Of a stretch of 5,804 nucleotides of DNA, positions 1 to 4,985 are shown one piece after another. The position numbers and the translations under genes are program-made. Each line of letters begins with the position of its first letter. Within the stretch, counting starts at the first letter, position 1. The DNA lies in the NCBI GenBank assembly GCA_003229995.1, contig QIGJ01000365.1, forward strand, positions 1 through 5,804. The letters run 5' to 3'. This stretch comes from Gammaproteobacteria bacterium (lineage in GTDB: Bacteria > Pseudomonadota > Gammaproteobacteria > SZUA-152). The notes under the pieces were generated by a model. The model made no database searches, was not told where the DNA came from, and saw only the letters and a list, made by a program, of their open reading frames with translations.

Positions 1-468
1 TCAAATAAATAAACAAATATCCGACTCACCCGCAAACTCCAAGAGCGTTGCCGCCCCCCCGTATTCGATGCCATCGAGCAAGTCGTCAGCACTGAACTCA
101 AATAAATCCACGGTCATCTGACAGGCGATTAATTTCACTTCCGCCTCAATACAAAGCGCGCGCAGTTCTTCCAGATCGACGACACCTTTAGATTTCATCT
201 TCTTCTTCATCATCATCGTCATCATCGATTGCATGCCAGGCAGAGCCTGTACCAACACGGGCAGGGGCACAGGCATAGGCATACCGGGATTACCAATAGA
301 AGTCACCTTCATATTCATTTTTTTGCGGAGTAACTGCAAACCATAAAAAGTACAAAAAATCTGCACCTCGTAACCCAGCGCAGCGGCTGTAGAGGCTAGG
401 ATAAAAGGCGGATAAGCCCAGTCAAACGACCCTTTGGTGGCAATAATTGCCAGCTTTTTCTCTGCCAT
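1..468 (-). CDS. dsrE2: DsrE2-type DsrE/DsrF/DrsH-like sulfur-transfer protein
   Basis: Complete 155-residue protein whose stop codon is the first three bases of the window. It looks like the DsrE2 branch of the DsrE/F/H-like family, small sulfur-relay proteins found with TusA and rhodanese in sulfur oxidisers. Seen: an N-terminal Rossmann-like start (KLAIIATKGSFDWAYPP, about residues 5-21), a FYGL motif near 41-44, a central Pro/Met-rich hydrophobic stretch (about 61-91, including MMTMMMKKKM), then LIACQMTVDLF (about 113-123) and a C-terminal IEYGGAATLLEFA block. Cys116 in ACQMT matches the cysteine expected to carry sulfur; Cys39, Cys106 and Cys152 are also present. The central stretch is normal for DsrE2 and may associate with membrane (inference). 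The ATG at 466-468 follows AGAGGA by 7 bases. It lies 54 bases downstream of the tusA-like gene on the same strand, so co-transcription is likely. In known loci TusA and DsrE2 exchange persulfide sulfur in the cytoplasm. Family call is confident; subfamily less so. Confidence 0.88.
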   Translation of the reverse strand: MAEKKLAIIATKGSFDWAYPPFILASTAAALGYEVQIFCTFYGLQLLRKKMNMKVTSIGNPGMPMPVPLPVLVQALPGMQSMMTMMMKKKMKSKGVVDLEELRALCIEAEVKLIACQMTVDLFEFSADDLLDGIEYGGAATLLEFAGESDICLFI

Positions 469-510
469 TTACATTTCCTCTGATATCACGACGCGTTACG
501 GGTCAGTTTT

Positions 511-526
511 TTAAACCTAGGTTTAA
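511..526. repeat. 16-bp perfect palindrome across the tusA stop
   Basis: TTAAACCTAGGTTTAA is a perfect loop-less palindrome that includes the TAA (523-525) ending the restored tusA frame, in the short tusA-dsrE2 gap. It is flanked by T-runs on the plus strand on both sides. It could be a dimeric-protein site or chance; without a loop it is a poor terminator. Confidence 0.45.
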
Positions 527-758
527 CCTTTTTTCATCAGGAAATAAAACTTGCCGCCGTCTTCATGTGACTCCGTCAATTCGTTACCGGTTTGCCTGGC
601 ATGGCAAACGCCTCAAAATCTTTCACTGCACCCGGATCAGTGGCAATGATATGCAACACCTGACCCGCGCTCATCCCACTCAAGGCTTTTTTCGCACGCA
701 AAACGGGAAGAGGGCAATTCAGGCCCGTTGCATCCAGTTCCTGATCAAAATCTGCCAT
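523..758 (-). pseudogene. tusA: TusA/SirA-family sulfurtransferase, frameshifted near the C-terminus
   Basis: TusA-family proteins (about 75-80 residues) carry persulfide sulfur on the cysteine of a CPxP motif and hand it to partners in tRNA thiolation, molybdenum cofactor supply or sulfur oxidation. Here ATG 756-758 follows AAGGAG by 7 bases. The frame gives LDATGLNCPLPVLRAKKAL with Cys15 in CPLP, but stops at 576 after only 60 residues, its last eight (MPGKPVTN) unlike the family. The expected ending, RQTGNELTESHEDGGKFYFL then MKKG, lies in another frame and ends at TAA 523-525. At the junction, about 598-605 on the plus strand, GGC is repeated around AT (ggcatggc). Removing five bases there restores one 76-residue TusA reading ...DFEAFARQTGNEL.... 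The lesion is therefore either a 5-base duplication or a sequencing or assembly error. If real, the product lacks the last third of the fold and is probably inactive. Coding on the minus strand ends 54 bases before dsrE2. Confidence 0.87.
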
Positions 759-797
759 CGTTATACTCCTTAATACAATTATCTAATGAGATAGGTT

Positions 798-826
798 AAA
801 ATGCTATATTAGCATTCAATTGTCAA
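798..826 (-). promoter_or_regulatory. Candidate tusA-dsrE2 promoter
   Basis: On the minus strand a perfect TTGACA (821-826) stands 17 bases before CATTTT (798-803). The -35 match is exact, but the -10 matches TATAAT at only 3 of 6. It lies about 40 bases upstream of the tusA start codon and faces tusA. The spacer and -10 contain the inverted repeat at 800-816. Call rests mainly on the -35 and position. Confidence 0.4.
800..816. promoter_or_regulatory. Inverted repeat, possible operator
   Basis: AATGCTA-TAT-TAGCATT is a perfect 7-3-7 inverted repeat overlapping the spacer and -10 of the candidate tusA promoter. AT-rich dyads of this size suit small dimeric repressors; sulfur-trafficking operons are often controlled by ArsR-type sulfide or persulfide sensors, but I cannot assign this dyad to any regulator. 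Binding here would block transcription toward tusA. No regulator gene is in the window. Confidence 0.35.
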
Positions 827-859
827 CTTATATTCTAGCGTGCGCAAAAAACGAAACTT

Positions 860-937
860 GCCCCATCGCCACTGGTCTCACCTCTCAGGAAAGGGGCCAT
901 GCTTGTACGCAAACAAGAAAATTGTTTGCCAAGACCA
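860..937 (+). other. Hairpin-rich untranslated region before bepA
   Basis: Between the divergent tusA and bepA genes lies a stretch with several complementary segments. The strongest is a perfect 8-bp hairpin, GCAAACAA (909-916) with TTGTTTGC (922-929) around a GAAAA loop. TGGTCT (873-878) can pair with AGACCA (932-937) to enclose it. GCCCC (860-864) can pair with GGGGC (893-897). CTTGT (902-906) can pair with ACAAG (913-917), which would compete with the 8-bp hairpin. I recognise no known riboswitch or small RNA. It could be a structured 5' leader of bepA, a small RNA, or a non-functional fold. An ORF with a TTG start overlaps this stretch but has no protein-like character. Confidence 0.3.
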
Positions 938-994
938 CTACACTAAACGTTACACTGCCCACTCTCTATCGATACTCAAGCAAACACACATCCC

Positions 995-2521
995 GTGAAA
1001 CACTCAACGTTCTCAATGCCCTTTCACTCCCGACTCCTGTCGTCGTCTGGCCTGCTGTTGCATTGCCTGTTTGTTATCGGCCTGATATTGCCTTTCAACA
1101 CAATAGCCAGCGACCTGTCTGCCCAATTGCCCGATATTGGTAAAGCGGGTACTTCTGTGCTTTCACCACGCGAAGAACAGCAACTTGGGCGGGAGTTCAT
1201 GCGCAGTGTGCAACACAATCTGAAGCTGGTGGACGATCCACCCACCGTAGCCTATTTGCAAGGCCTGGCAGATCAACTGGTCACCTCGTTACAGGAAAGC
1301 CACCAACCCATCACCGTGTTTTTGGTGGATGATCCATCCATCAACGCCTTTGCAGGGCCCGGCGGCTACATCGGCATTCACACGGGTCTGTTGCTGGCCG
1401 CGCGTAATGAGGGAGAACTGGTTTCTGTGCTAGCACACGAAATTGCGCACGTCACCCAACGTCATTTGGTGCGGGCATTTGAAGCAAGCAGTCGCATGAG
1501 CTTACCTACCATGGGTGCCCTGATCGCCGCCATCGTGCTCGGAGCCAGTAATCCACAGGTGGGTAAAGCGCTGATGGCCTCCACAATGGCTAGCAGTACT
1601 CAGCAACAGCTCGCCCATTCCCGCAGTAACGAGCAGGAAGCGGATAACATTGGTCTCGATCTCATGGTCAACGCCGATTACGACCCACGCGCCATGGTGG
1701 CTTTTTTTGAAATACTGCAAAACACACAACGATCGACAGAATTTGCGGCACCGGAATTTATGCGCACTCACCCACTCACTCTGGGTCGCGTGGCCGATGC
1801 GCGCAACCGTGCCGAGCAATACCCCATACACTCACCACGCAATAACACCACATTTGAGCTCATACTGGCACGCACTATCACCCGCGGCAAAGAAAACACA
1901 GCCACACCACTCGGCACTCACCGGAAGAAATCCGCCTGGACCCATGAGGCAAAAAAATATTTCAGCGCCCTTCAGGCAGCTAAAAAAGGGGATTACCCAC
2001 AGGCTCGCACCACGTTGCGCCAGCTTATCCAGGAAAACCGCCATCGTGTATTGTTCCCTTACAGCGCCGCGCAAATTGAGCTGGCCAACAAACGCCCCCA
2101 ATCCGCGAAGAAAATTCTGGACCAGGCACTGACTCTGTTCCCAGGCAATCTATCATTGGTTGAACTTTACGCCAACACTCTGCTACGCTTAGGGGAATCG
2201 CGCCCGGCCCTGGAAATCCTCAAAGTGGCCCTGCGCAAAAACCCGGAGTACTACCGCCTGTACCAGCCTTACGCCAAAGCCGCTAACACCCTCCACGAAA
2301 AAGCCGAAGCCTATCGGGCACTTGCCGAATGGCAGTACGCACAAGGTGGTCTTTATCAGGCGGTGGCCTACCTTGAGCAGGCGCTAAAAACGCCAGGACT
2401 ACCGCCCTACGAGCGCCTGACGCTCCAGGCACGCCAGGACATGCTGAAATCAGAAGCTGAGCAACTCAAAAAGCCTGTTTCACAAACGTCCGGAGAACAT
2501 CTGAAAGACACAAAACATTAA
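995..2521 (+). CDS. bepA: BepA/YfgC-like M48 zinc metalloprotease with TPR tail
   Basis: Periplasmic M48 metalloprotease of the BepA (YfgC) family, which in Escherichia coli helps the BAM machinery mature LptD and degrades stalled outer-membrane proteins. The 508 residues show, in order: a signal peptide (hydrophobic core about 19-34, likely cut near IAS-D at 39/40), the conserved start SPREEQQLGREFM (57-69), AFAGPGGYIGIHTGL (118-132), the zinc site HEIAH (148-152; His148, Glu149, His152), and NEQEADNIG (212-220) giving the third zinc ligand Glu215. RTHPLTLGRVADAR (257-270) holds His259, at the place where BepA has its regulatory histidine. Residues about 320-480 form helical TPR repeats, as in BepA, whose usual length is near 490. 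The start is uncertain: GTG 995 and ATG 1016 (residue 8) both lack a clear Shine-Dalgarno sequence, and both leave a usable signal peptide. The gene diverges from tusA. Neighbouring tusA and bepA genes also occur in other gammaproteobacteria, from memory, so linkage may be ancestral. Confidence 0.92.
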   Translation: MKHSTFSMPFHSRLLSSSGLLLHCLFVIGLILPFNTIASDLSAQLPDIGKAGTSVLSPREEQQLGREFMRSVQHNLKLVDDPPTVAYLQGLADQLVTSLQESHQPITVFLVDDPSINAFAGPGGYIGIHTGLLLAARNEGELVSVLAHEIAHVTQRHLVRAFEASSRMSLPTMGALIAAIVLGASNPQVGKALMASTMASSTQQQLAHSRSNEQEADNIGLDLMVNADYDPRAMVAFFEILQNTQRSTEFAAPEFMRTHPLTLGRVADARNRAEQYPIHSPRNNTTFELILARTITRGKENTATPLGTHRKKSAWTHEAKKYFSALQAAKKGDYPQARTTLRQLIQENRHRVLFPYSAAQIELANKRPQSAKKILDQALTLFPGNLSLVELYANTLLRLGESRPALEILKVALRKNPEYYRLYQPYAKAANTLHEKAEAYRALAEWQYAQGGLYQAVAYLEQALKTPGLPPYERLTLQARQDMLKSEAEQLKKPVSQTSGEHLKDTKH

Positions 2522-2558
2522 CCCATTGCCCAGAAAAACATTTTTTTCGTCTCAATGG

Positions 2559-2586
2559 TTGTGCTCTCTGATCATTCTGCTATAAA
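2559..2586 (+). promoter_or_regulatory. Weak candidate promoter upstream of soxX (distal)
   Basis: TTGTGC (2559-2564), a 16-base spacer and TATAAA (2581-2586, 5 of 6 to TATAAT). It lies about 165 bases before soxX and upstream of the hairpin at 2619-2651. If used, that hairpin would sit in the soxX leader and could attenuate transcription. Confidence 0.22.
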
Positions 2587-2618
2587 AGTTGGCAGTTTTG
2601 TTATTATTCGGCAGATAA

Positions 2619-2651
2619 ACTGGCGAAAAAGGCAATATCGCCCGGTTTTTT
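2619..2651 (+). terminator. Possible intrinsic terminator after bepA
   Basis: GGCGA (2622-2626) pairs with TCGCC (2638-2642), and AC (2619-2620) can extend the stem with GT (2645-2646) across a small internal loop. A run of six T follows at 2646-2651. The stem is short with an 11-base loop, so it is weak. Its place about 100 bases after bepA suggests a bepA terminator; a role as leader attenuator of soxX is the alternative. Confidence 0.4.
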
Positions 2652-2678
2652 GAAAAAAAACAGGTAAATGACTCTATT
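2650..2678 (+). promoter_or_regulatory. Candidate soxXYZA promoter (proximal)
   Basis: TTGAAA (2650-2655, 5 of 6 to TTGACA), a 17-base spacer and TCTATT (2673-2678, 4 of 6). Transcription would begin near 2685, leaving an A-rich leader of about 65 bases before soxX. It lies just after the terminator-like hairpin, which makes it the simpler choice for driving the sox operon. No operator dyad was seen close by. Confidence 0.33.
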
Positions 2679-2748
2679 GAAGTACCGTAGAAAATAAAAA
2701 ACAACGAAGCAACTTAAATAAAACAACCGTTAGAAGGAGGAAGCAGCG

Positions 2749-3123
2749 ATGCAAAAAACCGCAAGAAGTCCCCAGGCGGCAATCGGCGTCCTGGCGATCA
2801 TGCTAGGCAGTTTTGCAATTGGCCCAGGGGTTGCCAGTGCAGCAGAAGCGTCAGCCGCAGAAGAAGGTAAAAAAATCGCCTTTCACCGCAAAAAAGGTAA
2901 CTGTCTGGCATGTCACAAAATTGCCGGTGGTTCACTGGCGGGCAACATCGGCCCTGCGCTGGTCAACATGAAAACACGTTTTGCCAACAAAGCAAAATTA
3001 CGCGCAAAAATTTATGATGCCACCGTTAGCAGTCCCAACACCATTATGCCTCCTTTTGGTAAGCATAAAATTCTCACCAAGAGTGAGCTGGATAAGGTTG
3101 TCGAATTCATCTACACCCTGTAA
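2749..3123 (+). CDS. soxX: SoxX, monohaem c-type cytochrome of the thiosulfate-oxidising SoxAX complex
   Basis: SoxX pairs with SoxA in the periplasm to form the cytochrome that couples thiosulfate to the SoxY cysteine and passes the electrons on. The 124 residues begin with a Sec signal peptide (hydrophobic core about 11-29, likely cut near ASA-A at 31/32). The mature part has one haem c site, CLACH (Cys52, Cys55, His56), then GNIGPAL (65-71) and TIMPPFGKHKILT (98-110), where Met100 is the expected distal haem ligand, and a final helix KSELDKVVEFIYTL. These blocks and the length fit SoxX closely and separate it from generic class I cytochromes. The start is firm: ATG follows AAGGAGG (2734-2740) by 8 bases. 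It is the first gene of soxXYZA; soxY begins 48 bases after its stop. Confidence 0.95.
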   Translation: MQKTARSPQAAIGVLAIMLGSFAIGPGVASAAEASAAEEGKKIAFHRKKGNCLACHKIAGGSLAGNIGPALVNMKTRFANKAKLRAKIYDATVSSPNTIMPPFGKHKILTKSELDKVVEFIYTL

Positions 3124-3154
3124 TTGCTCATATATTCAAATTTAAAAAAGCTAG

Positions 3155-3174
3155 AAGGAGACACCACCATCATG
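3155..3174 (+). promoter_or_regulatory. Ribosome binding site that sets the soxY start
   Basis: AAGGAG (3155-3160) lies 11 bases before ATG 3172-3174. The frame is open back to the soxX stop, with a TTG at 3124, but only the 3172 start has a Shine-Dalgarno sequence and puts the twin-arginine motif at the N-terminus. Confidence 0.75.
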
Positions 3175-3633
3175 AAACGTAGAACCTTCCTGAAAGGTAC
3201 AGTTGCCAGTGGAATGTTGGGCGTTGCCGCAAGTGCTGGCTTGCTGGCACCCCGCAGGGTACTGGCCGCATGGCCAGAAACGGCATTCGCCGCCAAAAAT
3301 ATCGATGAGGCTCTCAGTACATTACTTGGCGATACCACTCCCTCAACAAGTAGCGACATCAAAATCAAAGCTCCCGAAATCGCAGAAAACGGTGCGGTGG
3401 TTCCAATCACCATATCAACCGGTATGGCTGCGGAATCCATTAGCGTTCTAATCGCTAAAAACCCTTCACCTTTGGCTTGTAGTTTTGCCTTGGGCGGTAG
3501 CACTCTCGGATTTGTCTCCACTCGCGTAAAAATGGGGGAAACATCTGATTTGATTGCCGTCGTCAAATCTGGTGGAAAACTGTACAGCGCCAAAAAAACC
3601 GTCAAAGTCACCATCGGTGGCTGCGGAGGTTAA
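3172..3633 (+). CDS. soxY: SoxY, sulfur-carrier subunit of SoxYZ
   Basis: SoxY carries the sulfur intermediates of thiosulfate oxidation covalently on the cysteine of its C-terminal swinging arm, bound to SoxZ in the periplasm. The 153-residue product starts with a twin-arginine signal (KRRTFLKG, residues 2-9, then a hydrophobic run ending near VLAAW), fitting Tat export. The mature domain shows the family pattern: DIKIKAPEIAENGAVVPI (62-79), a PLACSF segment (100-105), RVKMGETSDLIAVV (118-131), GGKLYSAKKTVKVTIGG, and the diagnostic GGCGG at the very end (149-153) with Cys151 as carrier. A second cysteine, Cys103, sits where I would expect a small residue and is unusual for a sulfur carrier. 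The start is ATG 3172, 48 bases after soxX and with its own ribosome binding site. soxZ follows 47 bases after its stop. Confidence 0.95.
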   Translation: MKRRTFLKGTVASGMLGVAASAGLLAPRRVLAAWPETAFAAKNIDEALSTLLGDTTPSTSSDIKIKAPEIAENGAVVPITISTGMAAESISVLIAKNPSPLACSFALGGSTLGFVSTRVKMGETSDLIAVVKSGGKLYSAKKTVKVTIGGCGG

Positions 3634-3680
3634 CCACATCTGATTCGTTATCACTATTTACATTTTAGAGGATAAACAGC

Positions 3681-3998
3681 ATGGCCAAAAAAAAGATTCG
3701 AATCCGCGCCAAAATGAAAGGCGATGTAGCGGAGGTCAAAACCCTGATGAGCCATCCCATGGAAACTGGCTTTCGGAAAAATAAAAAGACCGGCAAAAAA
3801 ATTCCACCTCATTTTATCAAGGAAGTTATCTGTGAACACAAAGGGAATAAAGTGCTGGTCGCATCCTGGGGGGTTGCCGTATCCAAAAACCCATACTTGT
3901 CATTCAAATTCAAAGGTGCTGCCAAGGGTGACACGATCACCATCAGCTGGAATGACAACAAAGGTGAAAGTGCAACTGCTGACGCAAAAGTCAGTTAA
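3681..3998 (+). CDS. soxZ: SoxZ, partner subunit of the SoxYZ sulfur carrier
   Basis: SoxZ is the immunoglobulin-like partner that binds SoxY and helps present its carrier arm to SoxAX, SoxB and SoxCD. The 105 residues match the usual length. Conserved stretches are IRIRAKMKGDVAEVKTLMSH (6-25) continuing PMETGFR, then KKTGKKIPPHFIKEV (35-49), SKNPYLSFKFKGAAKGDTIT (68-87) and the close ISWNDNKGES (88-97). As is normal for SoxZ there is no signal peptide, so export is expected by co-transport with the Tat substrate SoxY. One cysteine, Cys51, lies in the EVICEHKGN segment. The start ATG follows AGAGGA (3667-3672) by 8 bases. It lies between soxY and soxA in the same orientation with no terminator on either side; the 77-base gap to soxA is the longest in the operon. 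Confidence 0.95.
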   Translation: MAKKKIRIRAKMKGDVAEVKTLMSHPMETGFRKNKKTGKKIPPHFIKEVICEHKGNKVLVASWGVAVSKNPYLSFKFKGAAKGDTITISWNDNKGESATADAKVS

Positions 3999-4063
3999 TA
4001 TTGGCCGATAAATACAATACGCTGTTGTCTGCCGTTATATACAAGTTACAGCAATAGATGGAT

Positions 4064-4078
4064 GGAGGAGCAATAATG
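4064..4078 (+). promoter_or_regulatory. Ribosome binding site that sets the soxA start
   Basis: GGAGGAG (4064-4070) lies 5 bases before ATG 4076-4078. An in-frame ATG at 4058 would place this site inside the coding region and add six residues (MDGGAI) before a normal signal peptide, so 4076 is preferred. Confidence 0.8.
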
Positions 4079-4909
4079 AAAAAACTGCTTTTGATCACAG
4101 CAGCAATCAGCATCCTTGGCGCACCGCTGGCCAGTCAAGCAAGTCCTGAAAACGACTTAAAAGCATTTAGAGGATATTTCATGGAACGTTTTCCTAATGT
4201 TCCCTTTGAGGAGTTTGCCAATGGCGTGTACGCCATTGATCCACTCTCCCGCGAGCAATGGGAAGCCATTGAGGAATTTCCACCTTATGAAATTGCCATT
4301 GATGAAGGTGAAGAACTTTTTAATACCTCCTTCAAGAATGGCAAAACCTATGCCAGTTGTTTCCGTAACGGCGGTATCGGTGTAAAAAGTGATTACCCTT
4401 ACTACGATACTGAAAAAGGCCAAGTGGAAACTCTGGAATCGGCAATCAACGCATGTCGTACTAAAAATGGTGAAAAACCGCTGAAGTGGAAACAGGGTAA
4501 AATTGCGTCGTTATCGGCATATATGACTTATACCACTCGCGGCCAAACCATTGACATTAAAATCCCTCACGACCAGCGTGCCATGGATGCCTATGAAGAC
4601 GGCAAGCGGTCTTACTACGCCCGCCGTGGTCAACTGAACATGTCTTGTGCGCACTGTCATGTCGACAACTCGGGTAACAAAATCCGTGCGGACCTTCTGT
4701 CACCTGCGTTAGGGCATTTGTCTCACTTCCCGGTTTACCGGTCAAAGTGGGGGAATATAGGTACCGCACACCGTCGTTTCGCGGGTTGTAACAAGCAGGT
4801 TCGTGCCCTGCCTTTTAAAGCTCAAAGCCCACAATACCGAAACCTTGAATACTTCCTCACCTACATGAGTAACGGTATTCCCTGGAATGGCCCTGGCGCA
4901 CGTAAATAG
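4076..4909 (+). CDS. soxA: SoxA, haem-thiolate cytochrome subunit of SoxAX (single-haem form)
   Basis: SoxA forms the SoxAX complex with SoxX and supplies the active-site haem whose cysteine ligand, often a persulfide, takes part in joining thiosulfate to SoxY. The 277 residues begin with a Sec signal peptide (MKKLLLITAAISILG..., likely cut at SQA-S near 22/23). The N-terminal half has KTYASCFRNGGIGVKSDYPY (90-109) and LESAINACRTKNGEKPL (120-136): Cys95 and Cys127 are present, but there is no CxxCH, so the second haem of two-haem SoxA proteins is absent and these cysteines probably form a disulfide. The C-terminal half has the haem site CAHCH (191-195) and RRFAGCNKQVRA (233-244) with ligand Cys238. 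It ends with LEYFLTYMSNGIPWNGPGARK, typical of SoxA. It is the last gene of soxXYZA, followed 17 bases later by a strong terminator. No soxB follows. Confidence 0.95.
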   Translation: MKKLLLITAAISILGAPLASQASPENDLKAFRGYFMERFPNVPFEEFANGVYAIDPLSREQWEAIEEFPPYEIAIDEGEELFNTSFKNGKTYASCFRNGGIGVKSDYPYYDTEKGQVETLESAINACRTKNGEKPLKWKQGKIASLSAYMTYTTRGQTIDIKIPHDQRAMDAYEDGKRSYYARRGQLNMSCAHCHVDNSGNKIRADLLSPALGHLSHFPVYRSKWGNIGTAHRRFAGCNKQVRALPFKAQSPQYRNLEYFLTYMSNGIPWNGPGARK

Positions 4910-4926
4910 CATTTCCCCAGCGCTTT

Positions 4927-4962
4927 AAAAAGCCCGGTGAGCCAGCATTCATCGGGCTTTTT
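4927..4962 (+). terminator. Strong intrinsic terminator after soxA, probably bidirectional
   Basis: AAAAAGCCCG (4927-4936) pairs perfectly with CGGGCTTTTT (4953-4962). Four more pairs (4937-4940 with 4949-4952, one of them G-U) leave an 8-base loop. The plus strand continues with CTTTTTG, a good U-tract. The A-run on the left arm gives five T on the minus strand, so the same hairpin can end the convergent formyltransferase transcript, whose stop is at 4986. Confidence 0.9.
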
Positions 4963-4985
4963 CTTTTTGTGAATCAAGGGCTAAA

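Noticed and set aside
598..605. Programmed ribosomal frameshift in tusA
   Set aside because: There is no slippery heptamer, and TusA is not known to use one; a five-base duplication explains the site better.
447..773. Plus-strand open frame opposite tusA
   Set aside because: It is antisense to a recognisable TusA family gene, has no family-like sequence, and spans the tusA-dsrE2 gap.
861..900. Resemblance of GCCACTGG and nearby bases to parts of a cobalamin or TPP riboswitch
   Set aside because: The conserved cores of those riboswitches are not present in order on either strand.
820..1143. Plus-strand frame of 107 codons with a TTG start
   Set aside because: No ribosome binding site, no domain-like sequence, and its end overlaps bepA in another frame.
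1024..2132. Several long frames on both strands inside bepA
   Set aside because: They lie wholly within or opposite a clear M48 protease and show no domain-like content; GC-balanced coding often leaves such shadows.
3124..3171. Extended SoxY N-terminus from TTG 3124
   Set aside because: It would put 16 residues before the Tat motif, lacks a ribosome binding site and abuts the soxX stop.
3111..3614. Minus-strand frame of 167 codons opposite soxY
   Set aside because: soxY on the plus strand is diagnostic (Tat signal, GGCGG end); this is its antisense shadow.
4021..4052. GCTGT/ACAGC inverted repeat between soxZ and soxA
   Set aside because: Only five pairs with a 22-base loop and no T-run; likely chance.
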